Shown here: in pieces, positions 20,542 through 33,168 of the stretch
Position numbering within the stretch: position 1 is the stretch's first letter
Layout of the letters: every line of letters starts with the position of its first letter
Assembly: GCA_950295325.1 (NCBI GenBank)
Contig: OX485804.1
Location: forward strand, 58,766,429-58,830,428
Source of the DNA: Polytrichum commune
Lineage: Eukaryota; Streptophyta; Polytrichopsida; Polytrichales; Polytrichaceae
Length of the DNA: 64,000 nt
Direction: 5' to 3'
Notes under the pieces: model-generated
The model's database searches: none
Seen by the model: the letters and a program-made list of their open reading frames with translations, nothing else
Told to the model about the DNA's origin: nothing
Translations under genes and position numbers: made by a program

Positions 20542-23500
20542 ATGAGTGAGCTGAAGACACTCACTCGCCACACAAGTCATAACTTTGTGGCGGCAGCAGC
20601 AGCAGCAGCTATGGCGATGGCTGTCGCTCCTCTGGCGACTTGCCATCCCCAATTCCTCCTCCGTCCGCCTCGCTTACCATCCATCTCCACACCCTCCACC
20701 TCCACCTCCCCCGCCAATTGCTCTTTCCAATCCTCCACGGTTGTAACCCACAATTTGGTTTCCCGCCAATCTTGTCTCGCAATCCCACGTCTCATCTTGT
20801 CCAGACTGAATTCGAATTCCCCTCGGAGGGAGTCGGTGCAATGTCGGGCGGGGCTGGAAGCACTGGTGTTCGACTGCGACGGAGTGATCTTGGAGTCAGA
20901 GGATTTGCACCGTCGGGCGTACAATGCCGCCTTCGAGGAGTTCCGAGTGCGGTGCAACCCCCAGTCGGAGGAGCCCTTGGTCTGGACCCCGGAGTTTTAC
21001 GATGAGCTACAGAACCAGATTGGAGGCGGAAAACCCAAAATGCGCTGGTAGGTCATCCTCAAAATTTCCCTCCATGCTAAGGCTCTTAAGTTTTAGAGAA
21101 GTGGGTTCTTGGGATTCGACAGCAAAACGGAATGCCTCTGGTGAATTTGGTGGGAAATATGTTGCCTAGTCTGGGCTGTGTGCATCGTGAATTGCAATGC
21201 AGGATGGGTAAGGATAATTTGCGTTACCGTCGAATCGGTTATTGGACTATTTCTTTCTGTCTAAAGCAAATGATTGAACATGGAGGGCAACACCCAAAAT
21301 GCGGCGGTGGGTGATCCTCAATTTCTCCTCCATAATTCTGATCTCCAGTTTTAGAAAGTTTGTTCTTGGGACTCGACAGCCAAATGGAATGGCTCGGTGG
21401 TGAATTTTTTGGGAAACATGTAGCCGAGTGTGGGTTGTTTGCATTGTGAATTGCAATGCTGGATGGGTAAGGATGGTTCGCAATACCATCGAATCAGTCA
21501 ATGGACTATATCTTTCTTTCTACGGCAATGGATGCAACATGGAAAGCAGAAATCTGGGAGAGACGAAATTTGGATGTTTTGATTTTCTATTTAGTTCCGA
21601 GGATTAGCTGGAGTTCCTCTAATGTCTTCTGCTTCTTTTAAGGAGATTCAGAGTGGGGATTGATGGGATTTTATCTCTTAGTCGCTAAATTCTTTTTGTC
21701 TAGACCGCAGGAGTTGCTGGTAACGTTATGGAAGGTATGTAGCAGACTGTCCCAAAGACTGCAAAATGTAACACAGATTATGAAATCAGGAAGCAGAGTG
21801 CAGGGCCCCAGATTTTGTGACCTACAAATATGGTCAAATTTGGGACGTATTACTTTTCATGATTTAGGATTTGGCTTGCAATGCACGCAAATTTTTACCA
21901 CTTTACCCACTCTAATACCCTTAATCATTTTCTGCACCCCTTATTGAAACAGAATGGTTTATGGTCTTTTATTAATGGGATACTTACTTGTGGGATGTAG
22001 TTCTAACATTAAGAAGAATAATCTTGTTAATGGCAGGTACTTCGGAAAGTACGGATGGCCGACATCTACCATCTTTCCAAACAGTCCGACCACCCAGCAG
22101 GAACAAGAGACTCTTATTGATACCATCCAGGTGCATATCCATACTGCTAATCTCAAGCCAATTACATATTACTCACACATTGATCAATCAATTGACATTG
22201 CAGTAAATTGCTTGGTGACATGACACTTTCCACAACGAGGAGTTGGATTCTAGGTTCAGCCTGAAGTGACCCACCTACATCTGGAATCTTCAACTAATTT
22301 ATATCTCGCTATCACTGAGCGAAAGCCCTGCTTGTTGCAAACTCTTTGCAAAGAGCATGTGTCACTGTACTTTGGGGCAGCTGAAGGAAGAGAGTGATAA
22401 ATTTTTGCTGTGCATTTGCAGGACTGGAAAACAGAGAAGTACAAGAATATCATAGGTTCTGGAGCTGTAAGTTACAGCACGTCCCCACAAGCCCTGGCCT
22501 TTCTCTTCTGTACAATGTCATAGTGGTCAGGCTAAGCAATTTTGCTGATGTGTCTATTCTTGATTGGATATGAGGAGGCACATTATCACCCATAATGGAT
22601 GGCCAAACCACTACATATGGTAACCGACACGTGTCACCCCGCAATCAACCTAGTACCCACCTTGCTCGTTGCTACTATGACTCATTAGGTTTAGGAAACT
22701 GTGGCTTGTAGGTTGAGTGACTACTGAGCCACTAGCCGCAGTAGTGACTTGATAGTCTGTGGCATGGCTCCTTGTATCCATTCCCTAGTTTGTATTGGTC
22801 AGGCTAAGTGAATTTGTTGAGGTTATATTCCTAATTGGACATGTGGAGGTTCATTATCGCCTATAATGGATGACCTTGCCATGGTCCAACCACTACATCC
22901 GGGGATAGACATGTGTTGCCTTGCCATTAACCTAGTACCCACCTTGACGCTACCGTGGCTCGGTAGGTTGGGTGCTTAGTACAGTCCGTGGTAGGGCTCC
23001 TTGCATCCATTACTTAATTTGTATTGGTTAAGGTAAGCGATTTTGTTGATGTGTCTATTCTTGATTGGATATGTCGAGGCACATCATCACATGTAATGGG
23101 TGGACCTGCCATGGACTGACCACTATGTCTGGAAATGGGCATGTGTTGCCCCACCATCAGCTGTATTTAGGCACCCAGTACCCACCGAGCCACTACTGTG
23201 GCTTGGGAGGCTAAGAAACTACTACAGCCTAGCCCATGGCAGAGCTCCTCGCATCCATCACCTAGCATTACCTAGGTCATCGCATGCCTTGATCTCAAAA
23301 CAGCCCAAACTGAGCCTAAAATTGATGCTTATTTATTCAGGGTTCTGTCTGTTTTTCTACCAAGTACTCAATTTAGTTTGGTTACTACCAGAAACATTGG
23401 CTCAAATCTAGTTATATATTGCAGGTGGAGCCACGACCAGGAGTCTTACAGCTCATGGATGCAACTCGGGAAAAGGTAATGTATGAGGATGCACTTCAAC

Positions 23501-26181
23501 AGTTGGTCAACTGGATAAATTCCTGCGAATGAATAAGCTTGGGCTGGAATGAAATTGTGCATCAGATGACATATGAATTGGTAAAGTATTAGAAGCAGTG
23601 TAAGACCCATATTAGTTGATGTAATCTAAAAGGGTGTAATCTATTGGGATGGTTGCATTGATTTCAATTTGTGTACAGGGGATAAAGCTGGCAGTGTGCT
23701 CAGCTGCAACTAAAAGTTCAGTGGTGTTCTGCCTTTCCAATCTACTGGGCAAGGTAGTCTTCCCTGTTTTTACTTGGAAAAGATGGTGCAAGGATCTCTC
23801 TTATAAATCAGAAAGAAAGACAAAAGGAAACCATGTGGTTCTTATTTCCTTGTTTCACAAATAGAGAGACAGTATGACCATTGGGAAATCACTGAGTAAA
23901 GTTTTCATTCATGCAGGAAAGGTTTGAAGGATTGGACTGCTTCTTGGCAGGTTACACACTGACTTTCTTCATGATGTACACAAAATTGCATGTTGTGCAT
24001 GTACACATGTACATGCAATTTACAATGTTTCATGTATTCTTGTCCTCGTAACAAAAATGACATCCATTATTTGCCTGAATTTATTGTGTCTAAGTGCACT
24101 GAAAAATCTGTTCATCACAATTATGCTCAGCTTTCTCATGTAAGAGTGTGTTGGTAGCAGGTGATGACGTGGATAAGAAGAAGCCTGACCCAACAATTTA
24201 TAAGAAAGCATCTGAGGTGCTAGGTGTGGCACCTGAGAATTGCTTGGTGGTGGAAGACAGTATTATCGGCTTGCAGGTTTATCCATTTTTATTGCCATAA
24301 TTTTCATATTTCAATTGGAGCATCATAAAGCGGAGAGGAACATTTAATATCCACTCCAAGACTAATTACCATGTCAAACATGCACAAAATCTTGCATATA
24401 CTTGACCCATCCTTGTTGCCATGCGACAAAAACCGTCAACTGATTTTTGTTATGATGAGATTGAATTCTGTTTTGTATACTCAATTTTGGGGATTCTGGA
24501 ACCAGGCGGCATCTGGAGCTGGCATGTCATGCATCATCTCGTATACGTCTTCTACTAGTAAGCAGGTACTACAGTTACCTAACCTTACTGCCAGAACTTT
24601 GTTTCTGGCCTTTTGAGAAGTGATGAGCAGAATTTCACAACACCATTTTTGTCAGCGATCATTTATTAACCTATGCAATGCCAAAGTGAGCAATGTTGCT
24701 CCAAAAAGCTTGGATACTCTATCAAAAGAAGCTGAACAAAGAACTGTTTTTCTTGGGTTTACCATCCTCAATTGCTGTCATATGCAGGACTTCAGTGCTG
24801 CTAAAGCAGTGTATCCTGATTTGGGATCTGTCAGGTATGTAACAGTCAACATTATCTTAGCCCTCCTTGTAAAAGTCTGAAACATTTGTACTAGATATTG
24901 TACACGCAGAGCCTCCTACAGCCTGTAGCAGGGCGGCACATGTGCAATATTGAGCGTAGTGCTCACCATGTTGAGAGGGCTGCTTGCTATGGCTATATTC
25001 GTCATGCTTGTGTCCAATGAAGACACAACACGTCAGAGATCCGAGATGTTGAGCGCTACCTATTGTCGTGGTAGCTTTTGGTTGGTGGAGAGCAAGGGGG
25101 TTGTATCCTGGAACTAGTTAGTCCCCCAGCCCACGTCTCCGAGTGTAATCCCAAACTTGTCCACCCCGTTTGTAGAAACATGCTCCACCAATTTAACCGA
25201 CTTCGTTGTGAATGAGCGGCATAGATTTGATTGGCTCCCAAATTGGATGGCTCGACATCCCCATAATACCGGTTACACTAGGTAACTGCTTTGGGGATAC
25301 ATGTTATGGGAGGTAGTCTTGGCCTCCTGGCTGAACCTACATAGGTTGCTACAGCTACTGGCCATAATTGGGCTCCGTAAAAGGGTTACCCAACTCGTAG
25401 TTTTCTAGTACATGTGTTTAGGATCTATACAAATTGTGAAGCTGGAAGATTTAAATTTGCTTGGTTATGAACTAGGTAATGGATGCAAGTAACCTTGCCA
25501 CGGGCTGTAGTAGGCGCCCAACCTACTGAGCTACGAGTAGTGGCAAGGTAGATATTGGGTCCCTACTACATGTGATGGTAGGGTGACATGTGTCCATTAC
25601 TGGATGTAGTGGTTATGCCATGGCAAGGTTATCAATTATGGGTGATAATGTACCTCATATTCAATCAGGAGTAGATACGTCGACAAAGTTGCTTGGCCTG
25701 ACCACTGTGACTTATATAATATCCCCTTCGTCATAAAATTGTAGGAGTATACAGTAGTAGTACTCCTGTATTATAGAGAGCATCAGATGCATGTGTGGTG
25801 CTATGTTGTGTTTCACTCTCTTTCAGAGTTGCTATTACAAACTAAAGTCCCCTAACGCTCTTAGAGTCTTAATAAAAGAGTAAATTTACTTGTGGAAATC
25901 AATAAGAATATCCTAATTAAAACTCTAAAGTTCATATATACACTTCAAATTAAGGGATCACCCAGCGGAGGATCTCAAATATGGGTAGGGTGTTATCCAT
26001 GATTCTGTATTAGGATCTGTTTGTTACAGCACAGGATTCCAGTTCATTGCTTTATCAGGTTTGAGTCCCCTCTAATGAATTATTGCGAATCAGAGGATTT
26101 TGATGTAGATTTTGACGCTGGTTGGAATACAGGTTGGATGACCTGGTGGAGCTTGTTCAAGGCACTACTGCTACCTTGTAA
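20542..26181 (+). CDS. Plastid CbbY-like HAD-superfamily phosphatase (At4g39970 type), 10 exons
   Basis: A HAD phosphatase of the CbbY/At4g39970 type, expected in the chloroplast stroma on a sugar phosphate (relatives dephosphorylate xylulose 1,5-bisphosphate; substrate here inferred). Exons: 20542-21047, 22037-22130, 22422-22466, 23425-23475, 23679-23753, 23917-23950, 24161-24276, 24506-24565, 24788-24834, 26133-26181. All are GT-AG with consistent phase. Two in-frame starts are possible: 20542 (358 residues) or 20611 (335 residues, starting MAMAVAPLATC, more typical of a transit peptide). Ser/Thr/Pro-rich leader, then HAD motif I FDCDGVILE (nucleophile and acid/base Asp), cap segment GGGKPKMRWYFGKYGWPTS, motif II VCSAATKSSV, motif III Lys in DDVDKKKPDP, motif IV VVEDSIIGLQAA. 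The last exon, LDDLVELVQGTTATL, was found by phase and family similarity. No lesion seen. Confidence 0.93.
22525..23275 (+). repeat. Three tandem diverged copies of a ~250-bp repeat in HAD intron 3
   Basis: Copies start near 22,525, 22,797 and 23,028. Each has 'ggtcaggctaagcaattttg' or a close variant, then 'attcttgattggatatg', 'cattatcaccyataatgg', 'accactacat', 'cctagtacccacc' and a final 'ctccttgcatccattacc'. A fourth copy in reverse orientation lies at about 25,480-25,715 in intron 9 of the same gene. Non-coding. Confidence 0.75.
25480..25715 (-). repeat. Inverted fourth copy of the HAD-intron repeat, intron 9
   Basis: The reverse complement reads 'tggtcaggccaagcaacttt', 'ctcctgattgaatatgaggt', 'cattatcacccataattgat', 'accactacatccagtaatgg', matching the units at 22.5-23.3 kb. 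Opposite orientation inside one primary transcript means the copies could pair in the pre-mRNA. Confidence 0.75.
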
Positions 26182-27440
26182 TAAATTCATCAAGCGAACG
26201 TTGCTCACTGTATTTCTATCTGCTTGTATAGCACAATTGTGTTTGAAAGGATTGGATAATTTGTTCTCCATAGGTTCCTGGATCATCTGCTTGGCAAGCA
26301 ACAAAAGAGAAGTGGTGTACTATCTTTTTTAACCCAAAATAGGGAGGGTATTCACTTCTTGATACCATAGATACATGTTGCAATGTTTTTTCTGATATTT
26401 ATCAAGTATTGTGACGTAGAGATGCACTTTTGTCAAAGCCAAGACAGCTGAAGAATGTGTGTACCTCTCCATGTAATGTGCTTTCGTTCACTTTTCCAAG
26501 TGGAGCGCGATTTCATTCATGAAAATTCTGATTTTGTAAAACTATTTCTGAATACTTTATGTTAGGGGTGAAAATTGAAATTCATGATACCACACTGCAT
26601 GAAGACCTCGTTCCTGACATTGAGTCAAATCAGGGTGCATCCATCAATCATTCGTATTGGTTTTGAGTGTAAAACTGGGAAACTCACTTGTGATTCATGG
26701 TTTGGAAGAGTGAGAAAACCCCCAAATCTAAAGAAGAAGTGCCTACTTCATTAACCCAATTCCGACAATCTTTTTTGTGGTCCAAAAGTGGGTTACCAGG
26801 TACTTTATAATGAATATCAATGATATGATTCTATGGATAAAAACCACAACTCATTGGTTGAGAGTGACATTAGAGTGGCAGAGTGACCATGGAGGTCGAG
26901 GTCAATCTAGTTGCACTACCAACTTGTACTTTTTACATGGATTTAAAATAGGACAGTATGGCGAGTTTGAGGGACCACACCTCCCCATTGAGCAAGCTTG
27001 CCTTTTTTTTGTTCTTAATTCACCTTGGCATTGGCGATTGGCCTTGCGTTTGTAATTTAAGGGGGAAAAAGAAAAAGAAAAAATAATGCCCGTACCTTGT
27101 ACCGGCATGAATGTGAGCCCGTTACCCAAATGCTAAACACGACGAGTCGTGTTGTAACATGAGGGGTTATGCCTCTTTTGGGAGGTGAGCTCTATTAGTT
27201 GATAGTTAATATTTAGTTCCCATTTCTAGGGAGGTGCAATGGTAGTTTGTTTATTGTCAAGTTTCCTTTTGTTGAGTATGAGGTAGGTTAGGTAATTAAT
27301 CGCAGTTTGGTGTATGTTTTGCATTAGTTTTTTGATGCTGGTCTTTGAGATGTTGAGTTCTTCTAATTTCTTGATGGATTGTTCGTGTATAGCCCCTCTT
27401 ACTCCTGCTGTGATAGTGATAAGGGGCTTCGTTTTCCAGC
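26182..27440. other. Intergenic, no gene supported
   Basis: Holds the HAD gene 3' region and AT-rich spacer. 26,870-26,910 'gtggcagagtgaccatggag' is a fragment of the Tourist-like MITE interior (compare 1,780 and 5,667). The low-coordinate (3') end of the LINE was not fixed; a purine-rich 'gggggaaaaagaaaaagaaa' lies near 27,060. Confidence 0.5.
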
Positions 27441-28189
27441 CTTTGTTTCGTATGGCATGAATTAAGGGGTCGTATTTGGCTTGTTTTTGTGTGATGGCTT
27501 GTTTGGGGAATCTGTCGTGGCAGTATGTGAATTCAATGAATTGTATTGTGTGTGTATGCGGGTAGGAGGGGTGTGGGGGTGTGGTTTGGGGCTCCTAGTA
27601 TACAGAGAATGTCTGGTCTTAGCCTGGCGTAGCATTGGCATTTTGTTTGTGTACATGTGCATTCTATTATCCAGTTAGGGATTGTTTGTTCTTGGCTATT
27701 ATTGTTGAGAGTGCCTGCGTTTGTTAATGTGTAGTATCTTGTGTGTTTGTTGGCTTGTAGTGTCTGAGTAATGAGGTGTACCGCCTTGTTGTGGCGGGCC
27801 ATTCTTAGGCCTTTCAGGTAAGGGTGTTCACACATTGACAGTAGGTGGGGCCACGTGTCTCTGTCATTTTTGTGGCATAATCTGCAATCGGGGTTCTGGA
27901 ATTTGAGAGGCTAGAAGATATTTTTTCTATGGTTACCCATGTATTGGGCGTAGCGGAATTTTAAGGTTTGAGTGATTTGGGCATCGGATATTTTATTGTT
28001 TTTCCAGAAATGGTTGGAGAGGTTTTGGTTTATTTGGTCGTTTGATAGCCATTTATCTATGTATGGGTATTTATTTTGGGCCGTCCTTACTTCTCGATAG
28101 TTGTGTGCTTTTGTTACAAATGTGTGCAAATTTCGAATTGCTCCGTCACGTGTGGCGGTTGGGTAGCTTGCTAGCCAATATGGTGTGGC

Positions 28190-28768
28190 GTGGGCTATAT
28201 GTATATGGGGTGTGGCGGTAGGTTTCTCTTTAAGTGCTCCTTCATTGGCGAGTGTGTCCGCTATTTCGTTCCCTATGATGCCCGTGTGGGTCCTTACTTT
28301 GTGTATGTGTATTAAGTGTGGTGTCCAATAAATTTGGTGTACTATGGCTGCTATGAGGAGTTTGTCTGGGTGATGGTGTTGTGAGGTTGGGTGTTGTATG
28401 TGGTTGCTGATTAAATATATGTTGTTAAGGCTATTTGTGAATATGTGTGTGTCTGTTTGAGTGGTTTATATGGTTTTGTTAGCGATGAGTATGGCATTCG
28501 ATTTTGCTCTAAGGATATTTTGGTATCCCGGTAATCTTTCGGCTATGTGTATATTTTTGTTGGGGCTATATACTCCAGATCCTGTGGTATCGCCCACTAT
28601 TTGGCCTTCTGAGTTTTTAGTTGGGGGGATGAATGACCCGTCTGTGTATATGCATTGTTGTGGATAGTATTTGTGATGTTGTTGGTGGTGGTATTTAGTT
28701 GGGAGGGTTATTTGGGGGATGGTTTTTGGTGGGGGGGGGGGGTGTTGTTTATGGTGGTATTTTTCCAT
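28190..28768 (-). pseudogene. LINE A RNase H domain
   Basis: The reading contains CIYTDGSFIPP (first catalytic Asp), RAKSNAILIA where the usual second catalytic Glu is Lys, TDTHIFTNSLN and the C-terminal HKVRTHTGIIGNEIADTLAN (HTG...GNE..D box). A frame interruption occurs near 28,470. RNase H downstream of RT removes RNA from the first-strand hybrid in the LINE clades that have it. Confidence 0.75.
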
Positions 28769-28769
28769 G

Positions 28770-29660
28770 TATTTAAGAATTTAACATGGTAGTTTGGTGC
28801 TGTGGGGTTAATGGGGAAAGTGTCTATGTGTGTGTCAGTGGTTAGTTCTAGTATTCTTGTGAGGTCTGGTGGGGTTTGTAAGTTTATTGTGGGGCTGCTT
28901 TGGTTATGTATGCATATTATCGATGTGAGTGATGGATCTACGTATTGATAATATTTTGGCCATTCTGGTGTACGGTTGTATTGTATAGTGTGTGGGGGGA
29001 TGGTTGTGAGGGTGTGGATGTCGCCCTTTGCGGTGAGTGTAATTTGTTGTGGGGTCCAATCATTGTGGTTAATTATGAGGATGGTGGCAGTTTTTGTGTC
29101 TTCTTTGGCTGCCATTCTGGCCCAATGGATGGCTTCCACGGTCGTGTTGTGATCTGTGGGGTATGCTAGGCCAATGCCTTTCCATTTGGAGGTTTGTGCT
29201 TGTCCCATGGAGCCAAATATTTTATCCAGGTTGTGGGGTGAGTGATATTGTATGAGTTGTGTGGGACATGTGAGCGGAGATGAGTAATACGAGTGTGTGA
29301 TTTTAAGAGATTCTATTAATGTTTTAATAATTGCCGGGTGTAGTGTGTGGTGCATGTTCTTGGGTTGTATGGTTTTTGGTTTTCAACTTTCTTTTAGGGA
29401 TGATAGTTATATATCTTTGTATGAGCCAAAGTATTTCTGTTTCAAAATTCTGGGGTGGGGGTTCAAGGAAGTTGGGTGGTTGTATGTGTTGGTGGTAGGA
29501 GAATTGATTCCATAGCCATTGTAGTCTTTCTATAGTAATGGTGGCCATGTAGTTTCCTCTTTGGTCATAAATGTTGGCATCCGAGTCTTGTATTTGGATA
29601 GTTGGTTGGTTTACTTGTATGTTTTTATCTGGGTTACATTCTTGTATGGATAGCTTCATG
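28770..29660 (-). pseudogene. PCIF1-like methyltransferase-resembling segment of LINE A
   Basis: Between RT and RNase H, two frames joined near 29,350 read as one domain. Its features are a helical LHPAIIKTLIESLKI, then YYSSPLTCPTQLIQYHSPH, DKIFGSMGQAQ, KWKGIGLAYPTDHNTTVEAI, HWARMAAKEDTKTATILIIN and IPPHTIQYNR. The order 'F/Y-x-SPL-x-C ... S-P ... D-x-x-FGS-x-G ... G-x-x-x-(N/Y)-P ... A-x-x-WA' is that of PCIF1/CAPAM-type Rossmann methyltransferases, where the catalytic motif is NPPF; here that site reads YPTD, so it is degraded. Assignment is by motif memory, not by a search. Confidence 0.55.
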
Positions 29661-30072
29661 TCGGTGTTTTGTAAGGGGGGGGGGGGTGTATAAACTTGTT
29701 GTCTTTTGATTGTATGTGGTTGAGGCAGCTAGCATATTTTTGGGTGGTATTTAGCTCGAGTTGTTTTGTGTGATATTGTGTGATGTGGAGTATATTGTGT
29801 TCTAAAATAATGTTGTCCGGGTGTATTAGCTCGTCTTCTTTTCGCCATTGCTGTACGTTCTCCTGTGGTAATTGCCATTGACATAGGTACATTTTGTTTA
29901 TCGCATGTGCGCCCCATTTATTTATTTTGGTGGTGGTTTTCTCCTTTGGTGTTGGAGGGGGAAATAGTGTTGATGCTTGTTAGAGAGCCTCCTTGATAGT
30001 TTTAGGTATATGTTTGTATGTGGATTGGATTTTTTTTGGTGTTAGTATGGCTTTAGTCTCCGAGTTTTGGAT

Positions 30073-31828
30073 TTATGTTAGCGTGGTGATGCCGTATATG
30101 TATAGTTTAGCGAGGTATTTTTGGGTTTGGGATTTGGAGAGGTCTGTAAGGTTGTTGTAATTAGGGTTGGTTTTCCAAATTGTTTCTAGTGGAGTTTTGT
30201 TAATGGGAAATGCTCGGGTTGCAGTGGTGACGTGTATTTCATATTGTCTTTCGAGGAGATAGAGTGTTCTAACGATGGGTGATCGTACACACGCTTGTTG
30301 TTTGAGTTTGGGGAGGTGGAGGGAGCCTCCATATTTGGCTGCTATGTGTTTGGCTAGTCCTTGGTAGATGGTGCCTAGTTGTCCAGGGTCATTAAGGGCT
30401 TGTATTAATTGTTGTCCTATACATCGTATGTAGTATGGGAGAAGTGAGGTTGCATTGATGCCAAAGTTTTCATGGGGGAGGTGTGTAAGAATATTGGTTG
30501 TGCTCTTGAGAATATTGCAGATTTCTTTGGTTAGTTTACCAATGATTTGGTCTAGTTTTCTAATGTCTGGTTTGGAGAATGAGACGGCATAGTAGGCATA
30601 TGCGATTCGAGGTTTAATAACAGTGTTTAGGATTTTAATTTTTTGTGTGAGGATGGCTGGTGAGTTGGTCGTTAGTTGACTTTGTTGTTTGATTTTTTTA
30701 ATGTAGTCTCTATTTGTAGGTTCCATTTGAGTGATGGGGTTAGGTATATACTTAGGTATGTATATGGTTCGTTTTGGATGAGGATGGGGAAGTTTTGGGA
30801 ATTGTATGTAATGTTTTGTGATTGGATATATGCTTTGAATGTGGTGGATTTGAATTTGAATTTGTTGGGACATCCCGTGATGACACATTTGGAGAGGTTG
30901 AGATCCATTTTGACCATTCCGCGTATTTGTGAAGTTTGGTTATTTGTGGTTGTATGTTTTGTATGTTATCTATGATAATTGCTAGGTCATTAGCATATGC
31001 TGTTGTGGTGCATGTGGAGGGGGATGTGTTGAAGTGGTATCCCATGTTATCTTTTTCTAGCCATCTTAGGAGGGGTTCTAGGAAAATAATAAATAAATTC
31101 GGGCTGAAGGTATCTCATTGTATTATTCCTCGACTTATTTCTATTGGGAGTGTTGTTCCAAAGTAACTACCGATGAAGGATGTGGTAGAGTTTTTATATA
31201 TATTTGCAACAGTTTTTACTGTGTCAGGGAGGTATCCGAGGTCTTCTATGATGGCTAGGAGTCTTACATGGTGTATGGAGCCAAAGACATTTATAAAGTC
31301 AATGTATGTTAGATATATGTTTTTTGTGGTGAGTCTCGCATTTTTCATAGTTGCTATGATTGTTTGGATTTGTCTTGATGTGTTGCGTTGTGGGCGGAAT
31401 CCTTCTTGGTTAAAGTGTAGTAGTCGATGTTGTTCCCCGTAGCTTGTGAGGAGTGTTGCTAGTGTATTAGTATATAATTTGTATATTGTATTGGCTAACG
31501 CAATTGGTTTATAGTTGGTCAGGCGTATCGGATTTTTTTTTTGTGGTAGAATGGTTTTACTATGTTTCCAATATTGTGGGATTTTCTTTTGTTTATAGTA
31601 ATGTTTAAAGAAGAGGAAGAGGAGGTATTGTCATTGAGTTGGTAAAATTTTGATTATGTCGTTGGGAATATTATCGGGCCCGGGGGCTTTGACTTTGGTT
31701 AGTCTTATAGTACAATTATCATAGATTTCTCTGGTGAATTGATTGTATATTTGTGCGGTCGGCTGACCTTTTCTTTCTAGAATGATACCTTGGTGTGTGT
31801 GCCAATGATAGTTATGTATCGCACACAT
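30073..31828 (-). pseudogene. LINE A reverse transcriptase domain, interrupted
   Basis: Pieces in at least three frames: 31,828-31,631 (KAPGPDNIPNDI), 31,348-31,115 (palm A TYIDF, then GIIQ followed by TGA), 31,045-30,752 (palm C AYANDLAII) and 30,917-30,073 (thumb, then a helical connection domain). The catalytic aspartate pair is changed to Asn-Asp. The product would not be active. Confidence 0.85.
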
Positions 31829-32304
31829 ACATGTACTAGGGTGGTCTGTAATGTCATCGCATATGGATGCTTGTCTTTGGAATGATATTTTTGGGTATGG
31901 TATATCTCTCTAGCTATGTCATTGGGTTTGGTGATGATGTAGCCTTGGGGTTTTTATAGGCAATCTAGCGAGTTGTTAGGTGTTGGGTTGAATATCTTTT
32001 TGTGGATTGTCTTGGGCTTGATATTTAGTAAGTTTCTATATTTTTTGATGGTTGCTTTGCAATTGAGCGTAATTTGTTTGGTGATGATTTTGTGGGCTTC
32101 GATTTTAGCATTTTTTCCGATGTTGGCCAATTCTGTTATCCATGTGTTCAGTTCTGTGGGGTGAGTAGGTATGGGTGAGATATTGGGAGTTTGGATGAGT
32201 CGTAAGGCTTTGATGTCTGGGTCATTATGGAGGTGTGTGTGGAGGTAGTGGCAAGCAACTTTTATGGCTTTTCGGGTTTTGTGGTATATTTTTAACTATT
32301 GTTT

Positions 32305-33168
32305 TTATTTCTTTTGTTGTGTTCTAGGAAGAAATCCTTCTTGGATTTTGGTCCTATTAGGTAGTGGTGGTGTAGGTTTTGACATGCAAGTTTGTTCTAT
32401 GCATAGGCTAAGAGATTTAGTGATTTCTTGTAATTTGTTTTGCATTTCCTCCCATTGTGTATCGGTGAGGTATTCTTTCTGGAGTAATTGTGTAGGGTTT
32501 TCTATGGCTAAGTTTTGTTTTTCAAGGAAAATTGTTTGTAGGCTTTGGAGATTGCTAGGGGGTATGGGGTATATGATTCTCGGGCTATTTATGGGATTTA
32601 TTGCTTCTTTGAGGACTATAGTGTTCGGGGCTAGTTGTAGTTGGACTGGGTAGTGGTCTGAGTTTTGGTTGAGGTTAGTTAGTATGTGACTTTGAAAGTT
32701 GTAGGTATTGAGGGTGTTGTAGTAGAAGCCATCTATATGGCTTGTTGATGTGTAGTTGTGGCCCCCTTGTCTTGTGAAAGCTATTGGGTTTGTAATTACT
32801 TTGAAGCCATTGTTTTGTATGAAGTGGGCCCATTCGAGGTCAGTTGTGGTGGGTGGGATTAATGTGCCATTGGTGGTTCTTCCTTTGAGTAGTATGTCTC
32901 GGTTGAAATCTTCTGCCAGTATGATTAGATGGCTAGGATATTGTGTTTTAAGAGTATGAATTTGGTTTTGGATTTCTATTATGAGATGTATGTCTTCTTG
33001 GTGTGTTGGCATATACATGTTTAGTATGAGTATTGGTGTGAGGGGTTTGTTGTTGATTAAAATGGCTTGGATGTATGATGATATTAAGCTAGGGATCGAT
33101 ATTTTCGTGATGTTTTCATTTGTGTATATTGACTTGGGTATCATGGCTAGTATGAGTGAGAGTTCCAC
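32305..33168 (-). pseudogene. LINE A endonuclease domain
   Basis: An APE-type endonuclease fragment of about 190 residues, followed by a linker towards the RT. Visible motifs are NMYMPTHQED, LIILAEDFNRD (canonical GDFN with Gly replaced by Glu), GGHNYTSTSHIDGFYY and QNSDHYPVQLQL (the catalytic SDH). In active LINEs this domain nicks the target DNA. The N-terminal strands with the first catalytic Asn and Glu are missing because of 5' truncation, so it cannot be functional. Confidence 0.85.
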
